In this document: piece after piece, positions 1 through 39,272 of the stretch
Numbering within the stretch: the stretch's first letter is position 1
How the letters are laid out: every line of letters starts with the position of its first letter
Assembly (NCBI GenBank): GCA_964035015.1
Contig: OZ035998.1
Coordinates: 21,394,541 to 21,458,540 of the forward strand
Length of the DNA stretch: 64,000 nucleotides
Reading direction: 5' to 3'
Source: Corallium rubrum
Taxonomy: Eukaryota; Cnidaria; Anthozoa; Scleralcyonacea; Coralliidae
Notes under the pieces: generated by a model
The model's input: only the letters and a program-made list of their open reading frames with translations
What the model was told of the DNA's origin: nothing
The model's database searches: none
Position numbers and translations under genes: made by a program

Positions 1-181
1 ATTTAGATATTGTTGCCACGAAAGTATTTATAAAGAAAAAATTACCGCATTGTGTCTCAACACTACGCAATCGCTCTTTTAATGGAGCTTGTTACCCTGG
101 ATAGACCATAATGCATTGCGAATTCAAGATGGCGCCGCTATTGGTGAAAAGGTCTATTATATGTTGTCTGCATTCCATGTA

Positions 182-250
182 CACTCGAAAAAATGGTCGG
201 CGTGTCGACGGAGATCTCCGGCGTGGACTCGAAAAAATGATCGGCGTGTC
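182..250. repeat. Two-copy direct repeat
   Basis: The string ACTCGAAAAAATG followed by TCGGCGTGTCG occurs twice, about 45 bases apart, just outside the Pack-MULE-like element. Nothing else is recognised in bases 1-277. Confidence 0.6.
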
Positions 251-277
251 GTAAGGTTAGTCAAGTATAAGTGCTTG

Positions 278-1196
278 TAGCCTGCGTGCAGACGCTTGTA
301 TTTCCGGAGCTTGGCTAATTGAATCCCTATAAGCGTCTGCGCATTGGAGGCCAAAAGCTTGTTCTGGTCACGTGGATTTTCCACAGAAAGTTGGAACCGC
401 ATGTGATTGGTTCTTTGTTAATTATGCAATTTATCACGAATTCACTAAAATTAGCTCGAGCACTTATAAAAACATGGCGTTTGTCGAAGCTTCGAAGTTA
501 GATGGCTGAATGTTTTCAATGTGCTCTGCGACTCGTTTGTCATTTTTCAAATTGATAGTCTTTTCGAAGACCAAGTTAAGGCAATTAAAGCATTCTTTAA
601 AGGAACGAATAGAAGCTGGCATCAAAACACTCCTTAGCAGCGGGGTTCTTTCCTTTAATTCTTGGTCGAGTTTTGTCAACGAAAAGTTCACGATGTCTTC
701 TTTGCTCGTTTTGCGCAAAATGCTGGGACTCTTCTTAGAGCACATATTCGGTTGATCTCCTTCAGATACAAAAGGACAGTTTGTTCTCTGACCTTTTCAC
801 AGCGCCAAGCTGCGCGCGCGATTTGTGTGTATGTCCCTCTACACAGCATTTTGCCAATAGAGCAAAGATCCTTGGGCAAAGTCCAAGTGGCTGTTTTACT
901 TCTCCACTGTACTTTAACAGACACAATTGTCGTTTGGGCAGTTGAAAAGTTATCCGCTTCGTGTGTGGCCCTCGTTGGTGTGGAAGTTGATCGCGGTTGA
1001 AAAGGAGATACTAGTGAGACGCCATGAATAATAATAGCTATAATTATTCCTTACTGCGCGAATTAATCATTTTAATGCGATTAAAAATCCATGTGTCCAC
1101 TCGTGACCAGAACAAGCTTTTGACCTCCAATGCGCAGACGCTTATAGGGATTCAATTACCCAAGCTCCGGAAATACAAGCGTCTGCACGCAGGCTA
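278..1196. mobile_element. Pack-MULE-like transposon with 9-bp target duplication
   Basis: Terminal inverted repeats of about 100 bases start TAGCCTGCGTGCAGACG on the left and are matched almost perfectly on the right. AAGTGCTTG lies immediately outside both ends (269-277 and 1197-1205), a perfect 9-bp target site duplication as made by Mutator-like transposases. The interior is not transposase. It is a broken coding fragment on the minus strand. Confidence 0.85.
464..924 (-). pseudogene. Captured coding fragment in the Pack-MULE-like element
   Basis: Two overlapping minus-strand frames (924 to about 745, then 745 to 464) read as one protein if a single frameshift near 745 is allowed. The first part contains LGKM-type and RGTYTQIARAAW segments and ends in EINR. 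The second continues MCSKKSPSILRKTSKED. The joined pattern resembles a multicopy hypothetical protein family that I associate with cnidarian genomes, but I cannot name its function. No start codon or complete domain is present inside the element. Confidence 0.5.
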
Positions 1197-1205
1197 AAGT
1201 GCTTG

Positions 1206-2157
1206 GTGTAACGGCGCTTTGTGTTTTTACGCATAAGAAATATTGATATTGCTTTAAACTTCCTCCTGATTGATTCAAAACCGAAAGAAATTGTGCAATC
1301 TCGGCGCGTGTCTGTTACTCTCCCCAGTCTCCATTTTCTATATTACGTAATCCTTGGCGGGGCGGTCCGAAGTATTCGGCGTATCTCTGGCGTGCGGTTT
1401 ACATGGAGTGCACCATTATCCAGATTTAGAACTACGAAAAGACTTTACGGCATGGCCGGTAATAGTGATACCTCACCCTAGATGGGTATGCGGTCACAAA
1501 TCTCACTCTGTTGTCTCAAAGTTGAGAGGTTTGTGTAATGAATGTAAAATATATACAATTAGGCGACTTAATTTACTGAGGATAACATATAATGACTCAG
1601 ATAAAGAGACAGCAAAAGAGACGGCGAGAGAATTCCAATTGTTCGAGACTCTTCCTTGTTATAGATCAGAAATTTAAAAAATATTAACAGTGAAGACCGT
1701 GTGAGCAATGTGCTTTGCAAATTGACAAAATGAGACAATCGTTATGTGTGACAGTGATTACAGCAATTTTTTGTGTACAAGTGATTGGTGTTCGGTAAAT
1801 TGTCCGTAAATCAAACTTATTGTATGAACTTCGCTAATTCAATTCAATGGACAGTTACAGTGTACAAAAGTTGGATATAAAAATAGTTTAGAAACATCCT
1901 AAAGTTAGTCAGTGTTAGCCACAATGATATAAATAGATGATTGGAGTTTTGGTGCAGTGAGGCTAACTGGCAATACAAGTTGACAACATTGGGCTGATGC
2001 CGGCTCTCACATGACATCCAACGGAACCATAAAAACTCGATCCTCAGTACGCACGTCTTTTTCTCGAATTCTTTCTCTGAATGAAAAAGTAAAAACAAAA
2101 GATGGAATTATAGCACAACGGCAGCATGTACCAATGAACTACGTATTACTCTAATGG
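1206..2157. other. Unannotated stretch
   Basis: There is one open frame at 1354-1677 (+) with a short Cys/His-containing patch (WVCGHKSHS, then CNEC). It has no recognisable domain, no splice evidence and no relatives in the window. Nothing else is seen. Confidence 0.3.
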
Positions 2158-2160
2158 TAT

Positions 2161-2211
<51 letters not shown>

Positions 2212-2546
2212 GTTATTGAATGAATGAATGAATGAATGAATGAATGAATGAATGAATGAATGAATGAATGAATGAAGGAATGAATGAATGAATGAATGAA
2301 TGAATGAATGGAATGAATGAATGGAATGAATGAATGGAATGAATGAATGGAATGAATGGATGGAAGGAATGGAAGGAAGGAAGGAAGGAAGGAAGGAAGG
2401 AAGGAAGGAAGGAAGGAAGGAAGGAAGGAAGGAAGGAAGGAAGGAAGGAAGGAAGGATGGATGGATGGATGGATGGATGGATGGATGGATGGATGGATGG
2501 ATGGATGGATTGATTGATTGATGATTTATTTATTTATTTATTTATT
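2158..2546. repeat. Chain of tetranucleotide microsatellites
   Basis: Successive blocks of ATTT, GAAT, GGAA, GGAT and TTTA repeats. Each block differs from the next by a single base, as if produced by serial mutation and expansion. It lies downstream of the LEXM stop codon. Confidence 0.95.
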
Positions 2547-2732
2547 TCCCATTGCAATATTTTTTCTCGTTTTTCAAAATTTCCACTTGTGCTTCTAGAA
2601 CTTTTTGAAAACACAGAAAATGTTTTCTTTTTCTTAAAGAGAATGAGGTACTGACATTTTAAGCGAAGCATATATAAATTCATCGAATTAAGTAAACCGG
2701 TGAGAGTAAATAACGATTTACCTGATTTAAGG

Positions 2733-30318
<27,586 letters not shown>

Positions 30319-30438
30319 TTGAAAGGTATTGTATGAAATATGAAAAAGAACGTCTTTGAAAAAAGGTTTTATAGTCTAAAACTCTCCGCCGCGAAGTGCT
30401 GCACTGCTGCTGTGACATTCTGGAATGAATATATATTT

Positions 30439-30452
30439 GTTTCTATGGCAAC
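30439..30452 (-). promoter_or_regulatory. RFX X-box upstream of LEXM
   Basis: Minus-strand GTTGCCATAGAAAC matches the RFX consensus RYYRYY-N2-RRNRAC exactly and sits 121 bases upstream of the LEXM start codon. RFX factors drive ciliary genes throughout animals. Two other matches to this consensus occur inside the foldback at 13767-14400, so the motif alone is not unique here; its position is what counts. Confidence 0.55.
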
Positions 30453-30585
30453 ACCACAAAAGACGCGTGCCTGTATGCGTGGAGAGTGCGTGGAGAACAT
30501 GCGAGTTCCCACGCGTGGATGGTTCGTTTCGATCTTCACCATGGCTTCACCTGAGTGAAATGTTATATATAACTGTGTGTTTTGC

Positions 30586-31034
30586 CAGGGGCGTCGGAAA
30601 CAGGGGGGGCCTTGGCCCCCTACTTTTTTTGGTAGTAAAAAACAAAGCCAGTAATAAAGTTATGATTAAAAAAATCAACATGAAGACAATTTTTATACAT
30701 ACCATATATTTTTTACATTGAATTCTGTTTTTAAATGTACCTCATGCGGTCTGACCCAACACAATACACTAACCCAAGCTAGCTAACAAAGATATAATAA
30801 AGAAATTTGAATGCAGATATTCAATGTCCAGAAAAGTGTTATCTTTTGAGTATTTTATGACGTTTTTGGATCTTTAGAATTCTGAAAATCCTTGTCCTAA
30901 AAAACAGGAAATGGCATTTCAAAGAGTCTAGATTTCAAAATTTCCCCGGGGGGGGCATGCCTCCGGACCCCCTAAAAATTTTGCCGCCCCCAACCCCCAC
31001 CCACCTGACTTTTTGTGTCTCCGACGCCCCTGCA
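30586..31034. mobile_element. Element with CAGGGGCGTCGGA inverted ends
   Basis: Left CAGGGGCGTCGGAAACA and right TGTGTCTCCGACGCCCCTG are inverse. The CAGGGGCG start resembles hAT termini, but the flanking 8 bases do not match. It includes a copy of the GGGGGCATGCC repeat at 30905-30985. Confidence 0.6.
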
Positions 31035-32639
31035 GGTTTTTCCTGAATTTGAACTTTTGTATGTAGCCCGCAGGCAGGCAACAATTGTTGCGCTTTTGCA
31101 GGGCGAATAAATCCGGCAGATTTAGTCCCCAAAACCGGTGTGGAGTTCCGATTTAATTTTCTGTCGGATCCTGTGTGAGTGGCGGATTACGGATTTTCCA
31201 ATAAATGACCTCGAAATAATGGATCTTTTCTTGAAATTTTCTACAGAACCATATTCTATTCCTATCTCGAATTGTGGTTCGGCGGATTCGGCGCCAGTAT
31301 TGATCGGATTATATATGGTATTTGTCATTGGCACAATAGACGAGTCAACACACAAATACCATAGACGAGTAAACACACAAGTTACCGCGGATTGGCGGGT
31401 TTGACCAAACAAATTAGCGGATTGTCCAATTTTCGTACTCCTACTCACACTCCCCCCCCCCCCCCCCATTATGGCCCTTATACTTGTATAACTATATATA
31501 TTCTTTTAAAAAAAACCCAGGAAATAATAGAAACTCGTACTATAACGTTTGAATCGGTTCCATTCATGATGGAAATTACGCCAAGCATATTTTTTTTAAA
31601 ATTTACTTTATTTCTCCACAATAACAATAAAGATTAAAAAGTATTTGAATATAGGAAAAATTATGTTACAAGGTAACATCATGCAATTAACATTCATGTA
31701 ATGTTACAAGGTGGGTGGCCGCAACAGCGATTACCAATAAGGCAATAACTGCGGTCCCAAATTTGGCTGTTTTTGAGCAACAATGATTTTAGAATTTGGG
31801 CAAAAAGAATTCCGTACATGTTTTAATTAATCTGTTGCAATGCAACTTCAGTTCGTTTCGTTTCAGAGATTCAAAACTTTTACGGGGAGGGGGGGGGCAT
31901 ACCTCTGGATATCATAATAAGTTATGATGTCATAATTTATTAAGCTAGTTAATTGTTCTGCCGTTGCAAAATTTCCCCCTTACGCCAATGCTGTTACGTG
32001 CAGCTATATACACCGAAACGTCTCACTTTATCTGACACTTTACTGTTCTTTCCATCGTCCATACGGAGACCATTTAGATGAACGCAATATCTTGGTACCC
32101 TTTTTGCGTCTGCAGGTTGGGTAAACGCAGCGCTATGTCATTAGATCGGATGTTTTTATCTCCGACTATATGTTTCGTCAAACCACGGTCGCCGTAAACT
32201 AAGTTCTCACTTCTGGGCCCAGCCCCCTCGTAACACGCAGCACCTTTAATGAGGGTCTGTAGCCGCATCTACGTACGATGTGCGTACCTATGTTCTATTT
32301 TCCTCCGGCACCCTATTAGTCCTTTCTGGGGGAGCTAGAGATGTGAACGATATTGTGAACCCCAATTGGCAGGGCAGTCAGAGTAGAAACCCCGATTGGC
32401 AGGGCCATCAGAGTAGAAACCCGGTTGGCAAGGCAATTGGCAGGAGAAAAACAAAAATCCTTACTATAAGCAATTACAGGACGAAGAACTCAACATCCTT
32501 GATGCTCTAAAGTTAATAATTGATGCCACATCATCATTCTATTTAATAAACAAATCTTACAATTTAATAACTCTAAATGTTGCATATATATATATATATT
32601 ACTACAAAATGTATGCCATTGCAATGTTATGGGATAGTC
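31035..32639. other. Intergenic stretch with an unassigned minus-strand frame
   Basis: A 64-codon minus frame at 32074-32268 (YEGAGPRSENLVYGDRGL) looks protein-like but is unrecognised. 32350-32440 has three tandem AACCCCGATTGGCAGGGC-type units of about 30 bases. A C-run lies at 31452-31467. Confidence 0.35.
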
Positions 32640-32935
32640 GATAGCTACTTCGTATACATGGTTTTCGATTTGATAAGGTTTTGTTTGGGCGCGTTTTACT
32701 TTAGGATGCTTTGGACTATACAAGAAACAACTGCGAATTACCACATTTTAGAATCAACAGTTTATGGCATGCCGACATGAATTATCTAACATCAGAGATC
32801 TAACATGCAGTGGACACCAATGACCGTTTCAATTTTTCAAAGCTTTTATTATTTTTGCCTAGGCTAAAAATTGGGGGGTTAATGCCCCCCCCCCCCCCCC
32901 CCTCCTCTCAGCCCTCTCCTTCCGCGGCCCCTGCA
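32640..32935 (+). repeat. Dispersed repeat, copy 2
   Basis: Reverse complement of 8630-8910. The mononucleotide run has drifted to an 18-base C tract at 32885-32902. Confidence 0.75.
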
Positions 32936-33599
32936 ACCGCACCGGTTTCCATCGCAAAGGATGAGCGAACTTTCACTAAGCTCAAAATGCCTAAGATCAA
33001 CAATGAAAGACAAATGTTTGAACGACTAGATAGTTCTTGCTTGTGAAAAGGATCTCACCGACAGCATCGATTTAGAAGTTGTTCTGAACTTGGTCGAAAA
33101 TTAAAATGCGCAAATTTCCAATAAAGCCGATTATAATTAAATAAGTACTGCCGCAATATGCTTTTCTGTATTATAGCTACGTAAATTCAATTCAACAATT
33201 TCTTTCATCATCTTGTTAATTAATAATTTATTTTGAACTCTATGTATTGCCAATTGCCACTTTGCCATCACATACCAGACAGTAGGAATTTAGTTCAAAT
33301 GCATATATACATTTCGGCAAATTTTACATAGTTACGGAGCTGCAGGGCACCATACATTTTAGCCAGGCAATTCTACCCTACACCCCTCTCCCCAACGGAA
33401 AAGGGTTGGTTTCGCCCCAGGGTGATCATGATTGCTGACAACTGCAGCAGGAACGTAACTTGGGCATAAAAAGGGGGGAGGTTTTGCCCGACTAAAAATC
33501 CAATTTTTGCCCGACTAAAATAGCTTACGCGCACTGCGTACATCAGTACTACAATGCGCTAATGCTATTTAACAAATAGATTCGATTTTTCCGTGCGTG

Positions 33600-33705
33600 T
33601 GTACTGTAATAGACCACAGATGACGTCACAGCGTGTAAAGAACAAAAAAGTATGACACGAGACGAAGTCGAGTGACGTGACGTCTTCTGTGATCTAATAG
33701 GCGGA
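33600..33705. repeat. Hairpin with TGACGTCAC arms
   Basis: GACCACAGATGACGTCAC and GTGACGTCTTCTGTGATC are inverted around TATGACACGAGACGAAG. Confidence 0.7.
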
Positions 33706-36360
33706 TTTAGCAAAGACGACGCGACGTCAAAGAGGACGTGAGATGGCGTGATATTGCGTTGTGTTTACTAAATCTGTCTGTCACAGCATAGTCGGCGGAA
33801 GCGGTTTTGTAAAAGTATAGGCTGGGCCCTTTGCACCGCAGGTAAGGGTATACGTTGAATATTTATACATCTTCGATATACAGCATTTTGAAAATTCCAT
33901 ATCACTGCTGATAGCTCAAAACTCATTTCATAAAGTACTCCACTTATTGCTGACCAGAAGTATTATGAATTCGAATGAGCCATATCGAAATGTTTCTCAA
34001 AGTTTGAACCATTGCTCAAATTGCCGTTTTCGTCTGAGCCAAGAGTGAAGGCCGGGAAAAAAGAAGAATAATGAAAACATTGTTGTGGGCGGTAAAGGTT
34101 TTATAACGTTTAGGATTCTGTAAAATCTTCCCCCAAAACGCAGGAAATGTCATTTCAGAGACTCTAGATTTCAAAATTTCCCGGGGGCATGCCCCCAGAC
34201 CCCCCTAGAGGTTTCTCGCGCCTTCGGCGCTCGAAGTTCAGCCCTCCCTACACACACGAGCAATGAACTGAAAGCCAAGTTCTTGACGAATATGCTGAAT
34301 TTTAGCGAGATCGCGTGGTTTTTGTGGATTTTACGGAGCTTCAAGTGAGGGCCGTCTGAAATATTTGAATATTCTCTGTGAGTATAAATTTATTTCGAAT
34401 TTCTATACCCTGGTCCCAGATGATTTCTCTTGTAAGTACAGAAAGTAAACACAAAAGGAACACAACACTGCTCGCGCTCAAGAGGGTGTAAGTTAGGCTG
34501 ACATCCAAGATGACCGCGTAGGAGCCTAGAACTGAGTCAGCTGACGTCCAAAAATACCCCATTGCCCTACTAGACTTGGCAGTGCTTTCCCCACACGAGA
34601 GGACCCCAATACCCAGGAAGGCCCCTACCATATATGGCGGTCCAAAACATTTCCGTCATGAGTGGCTACGGTGAATGCTTCTTATAAATTATCCATCACG
34701 GTTTCAAGTAAATTATCAAGTTATATTTCAAGTAAATGTACCTGAGTGATAAGTTTTATTCTGATATTTTTCGTAATTAATTATTGTGGTAATCGTGAAA
34801 GCTTCACGCAAGCTCTCCGTCTCCGAAGTGTTTTGACGTGTCGGCCAGCTGAAACAACGCAAATATTAGCTTGCGAATGGAAGTGCTTTCATACGAGCGG
34901 CCAGTAAAGAACAATATTTTGGTTCTCACTAATGTCTCGCAAACTTGACGAACTGATACGACATGATTTGTTTGAGCGCGGCCAGGACCCCAAATGAACG
35001 CATTTTGCGCGTATTCTCTTGTAGAAAAGTTGCGCTTACATTAAAGAGGTTCAGGCGCGTACGATGACCATTTACTAATACAGTAGTTGGAATGAGCGAG
35101 AAACATACTTCGGTTCTGGCGGCGAGAATCTGAGCCAGCGCCTACCTGTGCCCCGCTGCTTGCCGGAGATGCCGAATTGACCCTACGATCGGATGAGAGG
35201 TCTTTTGCGTAGCTGGTTTGGCAGGAAAAAGGACTTGATGATTTTCTCGAGTTCCAAAGCGTATGTGCGATTACTTCGCGCCATTGCCGCCATGTTTTGC
35301 CTCACTTTTTAGTCCTGTTCCAGGTATATATAGAATTCACTGGTTCTATCATCGGAAAGTTGAAACGCACGTATGTTTTTGCTTCGGTATAAACAAATTA
35401 ACGACTATAAGCAGCCAGGAGCTATCAATTAGGGCTCTGTTGCTCTTTCTGACCTTCGGAAATTGCTGAGTAGATTAGCATTGCAGACGACCCAAACGTT
35501 CGGCCCAGATGAGCAGATAAGACCACTAATGTAGTGAACTTCTGAAGCTATCAACTGATCATGAAATTCTATTGTCAGGAAACTGAAGCGCACGAAACTG
35601 GCGGAACACATCTGCTGAGCTGAAACCAACGTTTTCCGCTTCAGCACAAACAATTATAATTACTGGGGAGTGGACGACATTATGAAAACAAGCTGGAATG
35701 TTTGCGCATAAGCTACTATAGCTATTAGTTAGAAACTCTTTGGGGATGCCAATTCTGTTACTCTATCTGAAATTATTGACAGCAAGATTGTCATGATTGG
35801 CATTCTGATTAAAGATGGGCCAGACGATGTTCGTTGACAATTGCAGTCTTTGCAGATCAGTTAACAAATTCCATGATATCAACTAATCGCCGTGAAATTC
35901 TATATATCATCGGAAAACTGAATCGCGCGAAATTGGTTTCCGCTTCAGCGTCTGAGACACTGCTGAAACGACTGCGCTGAAACGTCTGCGCTGAAACGAC
36001 TGCGCTGAAACGACTTTTTGCCATGCTATATATATAGGGCTTTGAAAATTGAAATCATTGGCATAAATTCCAGACGGACCAGACCTGTGATCGCTGAAAA
36101 CTAGTGGAGATCAGAAGAATTAGGAATACCGAAGAACCGAAGTTTACGCTCCAAAGATCTCTTTCTAAATTGTAAGTAGAATGGCTATTGGAATAGCGTA
36201 GCCCCGCGTTTATCGGAATTGGCGACGATAAGTTATGAATTGTAAATGAGTTTGAGAAATCAAGATGTAATATATCATACACGAGGAGGAGTGTTTCATC
36301 AGGATCCAAACACCAAGACGTTTGTTGGAAACCGAGGCGAAGGCGGAAGCCGAGGTTTTT
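33706..36360. repeat. Intergenic repeats and diverged tandem modules
   Basis: 34140-34230 is a GGGGGCATGCCCC repeat copy. Three diverged modules (near 35340, 35560, 35900) share GAAATTCTAT...CGGAAAACTGAA then CGCACGAAA. 35955-36015 has three GCTGAAACGACTGC units. No gene recognised. Confidence 0.5.
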
Positions 36361-36364
36361 AAAC

Positions 36365-36600
36365 AAACTCCTCAGCTTATACTTAATAAGTAAAAGTAAA
36401 AGTATGGCCTGAAAATCTTACTTAAGTAAAAGTATGGCCTGAAAATCTTACTTAAGTAAAAGTAAAAGTATGGTCTGAAAATCTCACTTAAGTAAAAGTA
36501 TGGCCAGAAAATCTTACTTAAGTAAAAGTAAAAGTATAGTCTGAAAATCTCACTTAAGTAAAAGTATGGCCGGAAAATCTTACTCAAGTAAAAGTACTGA
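36365..36600. repeat. AAGTAAAAGTATGGCCTGAA minisatellite
   Basis: About six units of 36-42 bases, differing in whether AAGTAAAAGT is doubled and in CC/TC. The translated frame over it is spurious. Confidence 0.9.
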
Positions 36601-37060
36601 AAAAAATGTATATTCCAGAAAAGTACTTCTGAAACTAGATATAAATTCTGGAACCATTAACCAACATGACAAATGACAATTGACAATACTAATCAGAACC
36701 AAACATTCGGACAAATACTGTACTTTAATGTGGTACTGGTTGGCGGCGCTTGGCGCCAAGTCGATAGTTGCCAATCACGTGTACATGTAAAACCAACATG
36801 ACGCGATCTCTCCACTCTACATCTCCAGCGGATAGATGGATTAGACCGCGACTCCGCTTTGTGAATTTTTTTTTTTACTTCGCCGTTAAAACAAAAAGTA
36901 ACGAAGTTAAAAAGTAATTATTTAACAAAAATTTTACTTCGTTACAAGTAAAAAGTATTTCTTGAAAAAAATACTTCCGGTTACAAGTAAATAGTGATTT
37001 TTTTTACTAAATAAAGTAACGAAGTAAATTAACTTCGTTACTGACGAACACTGTACATAA
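36601..37060. repeat. AGTAACGAAGTTA-rich repeat
   Basis: AAAGTAACGAAGTAA and its complement recur between 36890 and 37050. AAAAGTACTT-type text at 36590-36630 may be the other end of the same foldback. Confidence 0.5.
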
Positions 37061-37169
37061 GTCATACTGGAGAGATAGAGGATAATAAATCATCGATTTA
37101 CTCATATTGCAATGCTGCTATGATCGCTATCATTTGATATTTTCTATCCTTTTTTGCTTCTTAATTTAG

Positions 37170-37577
37170 ATGACTTCCAATAATAAACTAGCGATTTTTA
37201 CCGTTTTGATGTTATGCCTTGGATACGGTAGTGTAGTAAACGGTATCAAATTCAAATGTTACCGTCGCTGTTACTTCAAGTGCTCTCGAGGTTGCCGGTT
37301 TATCTGCACAATAGTTTGCACTTGGCGTCACCGTCGCTCGGCTGGAATATTAACAGGCTCACCAATGTCACCATTTCCTGAGACGTTTGATGAATATGAC
37401 CTTGATAAGAATAAGAAAATTACTTTGGAAGAGCTAGCACAAGAATTAAATGTAAAAGAATTTGACAAAGAAACTAAAGAAGCTTTTAACTTAGCAGACA
37501 AAAATGGTGATGGAGAGTTGAATTGCAGTGAATTCACAACGGCACCGTATATCTTTGAACATAGCCCATCGTGCTAA
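37170..37577 (+). CDS. Secreted Cys-ladder protein with two EF-hands
   Basis: 135 residues. Residues 1-25 look like a signal peptide (hydrophobic LAIFTVLMLCLGYG). Residues 30-50 hold six cysteines at exactly every fourth position (30, 34, 38, 42, 46, 50) in an Arg-rich segment. Two canonical EF-hand loops follow: 77-88 (D, D, N, K, T, E at positions 1, 3, 5, 7, 9, 12) and 110-121 (D, N, D, E, N, E). It therefore probably binds calcium outside the cell or in the secretory pathway. A pyrimidine tract ending TTAATTTAG lies directly before the ATG, so a non-coding first exon upstream is likely. AATAAA follows at 37715-37720. The family is not recognised. It does not resemble calmodulin beyond the paired loops. 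Confidence 0.8.
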   Translation: MTSNNKLAIFTVLMLCLGYGSVVNGIKFKCYRRCYFKCSRGCRFICTIVCTWRHRRSAGILTGSPMSPFPETFDEYDLDKNKKITLEELAQELNVKEFDKETKEAFNLADKNGDGELNCSEFTTAPYIFEHSPSC

Positions 37578-37852
37578 GCTAATTTTAAGATTCGTTAATT
37601 TTCATGCACGATGTATACTAACGACCGCTGGCTTTAATATCACTTTCAATTTTAGTTTCTATAGATCGTTTTCACTCACGTGATCGGTGGCCCCATTGGG
37701 GTAGTTTGAATAAGAATAAAGCTAAATTCCCATAGGATAAAGATGGTACACCAATATGGCCGCCATTTCATTGTTTTGGTACACCAATATGGCCGCCGTG
37801 ACGTCAGATGAAAACGATCTATACGTTATAGTTCAATATGATTTAGCATTGT

Positions 37853-38045
37853 CCGTCCGTCCGTCCGTCCGTCCGTCCGTCCGTCCGTCCGTCCGTCCAT
37901 CCGTCCATTCGTTCGTTCGTTCTTTCGTTCGTTCGTTCGTTCGTTCGTTCGTTCGTTCGTTCGTTCGTTCGTTCGTTCGTTCGTTCGTTCGTTCGTTCGT
38001 TCGTTCGTTCGTTCGTTCGTTCGTTCGTTTGTTTGTTTGTTTGCT
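37853..38045. repeat. CCGT to TCGT to TTGT microsatellite
   Basis: Consecutive blocks of GTCC, TTCG and TTTG repeats, again differing by single-base steps. They lie between copies of the ACCAATATGGCCGCC repeat (37750-37800) and the LINE remnant. Confidence 0.95.
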
Positions 38046-38059
38046 TGTTTGTTTGTCTC

Positions 38060-38680
38060 AGTATGTCAGAGTACCATATCGAAAGTATTTGAATGTATTG
38101 TCTATAATCAGTTGTATAGCTACCTTAACGAAAACAATTTGTTCATGATCCGAAAATCAATCAGGCTTTAGGCCCACCGTCGTTGTCTACTATTCCACTA
38201 CTAGTTCATGCAACAACAAATTGGCTACTGAATAGTGTGGATCAAGGAAAACTGAATGTATTTATACTGTAGTACTATTTCTAGATCTTGCAAAAGCTTT
38301 TGACACAGTAAGCCATGTAATACTAATTTATAAATTAAGCAAAAATGCTGTGTCAATGGCTTTTTATCAAATGAATGTATATTCAGTTGCGGCGTCCCAC
38401 AAAGTTCAATATACTTGGACCTTTATTATTTCTTATTATATAAATGTTTTTCCTCGTTGTCTCTAGCACTCCAAAGCTAGAATGTATATGCTGATGACAC
38501 AATTGACACCAACATAACTACACTAACTGAACGGGTTCATCATTGAAAGAATGATAAATTTTGCCAATAAAGATCTTGAAAACATTAACGTATGGTGAAT
38601 ATAAAGGAGAACAAATTGGGTCTGAATGTTATCAAAACAGAGTTCATGTTCATTGGGTCTGATCATCTTAAACAAACAAG
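38060..38680 (+). pseudogene. CR1-like LINE reverse transcriptase fragment
   Basis: Across shifting frames one reads FECIVYNQLYSYLNENN, then LDLAKAFDTVSH, then CGVPQSSILGPLLFL (after correction), MYADDT and GLNVIKTEFMFIG. These are RT motifs in the right order, including the YADD catalytic box. Several indels and stops mark it as dead. Confidence 0.8.
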
Positions 38681-39272
38681 ACGCCTGGGTCAGGCGTTCA
38701 CTTGGGCTACTGGCAAAGTGCGGAGGTCTCTTCCGCCGAGTGGAAGTGGGCCGAGGAAGATCAAATCGAAGGTGCTGCACACTTCACAGCTAGTGGTGCA
38801 TATTTACGATCAAGGCAGTTGTCAGCCACATCTGATCGGTATCAAACTATAAAGTCGCCCAGTGAGTTTCGGAATCTCCAACAGCGTACGTGAAAGAACA
38901 CCTTGATCAAAAGGGAAAGCTGTTCAACTTTTTGTCCAACTTAAGCCGATTTTCCACTAGGTGGAATTTTTCGTTGTCTTTTCTAATTAGTTCCACCCGA
39001 GAAATCCGACAAGACAAAGAAAATTTCCGCTTGGCACGGAAAATCCCGCCTAGTGGAAATCACCCTTTACTCTCAAAGCGAAAGGGGGAAAGAACTTGCA
39101 ATGCTAACAACTCACCGGGAGCGTGAATAGCAGCGGTAGTAAAAAATGCAAAAATGCAAAATCGTGACACCCAAAAAACCAAGCCGAAACCAGGACTCGG
39201 CCTACCATACGTAGCCCGAGTAGTAAGAGATATACCATTAATTTTTTTAAATGGAAAACCCATTAATAGCTA
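38681..39272. other. Spacer with unassigned frame and a hairpin MITE
   Basis: A plus frame at 38702-38893 (SSAEWKWAEEDQIEGAAHFT) is protein-like but unrecognised. 38940-39062 is a hairpin with CCGATTTTCCACTAGGTGG and CCGCCTAGTGGAAATC arms. Confidence 0.45.

Noticed and set aside
36372..36587. Minus-strand YFYLSKIFRP repeat frame
   Set aside because: Follows the AAGTAAAAGT minisatellite exactly, with no start context or flanking coding.
35955..36600. Regularly spaced repeats as a CRISPR-like array
   Set aside because: The units are contiguous minisatellites with no unique spacers, in a eukaryotic context.
37756..38148. 130-codon frame rich in RPSV and FVRS
   Set aside because: Translation of the CCGT/TCGT microsatellite.
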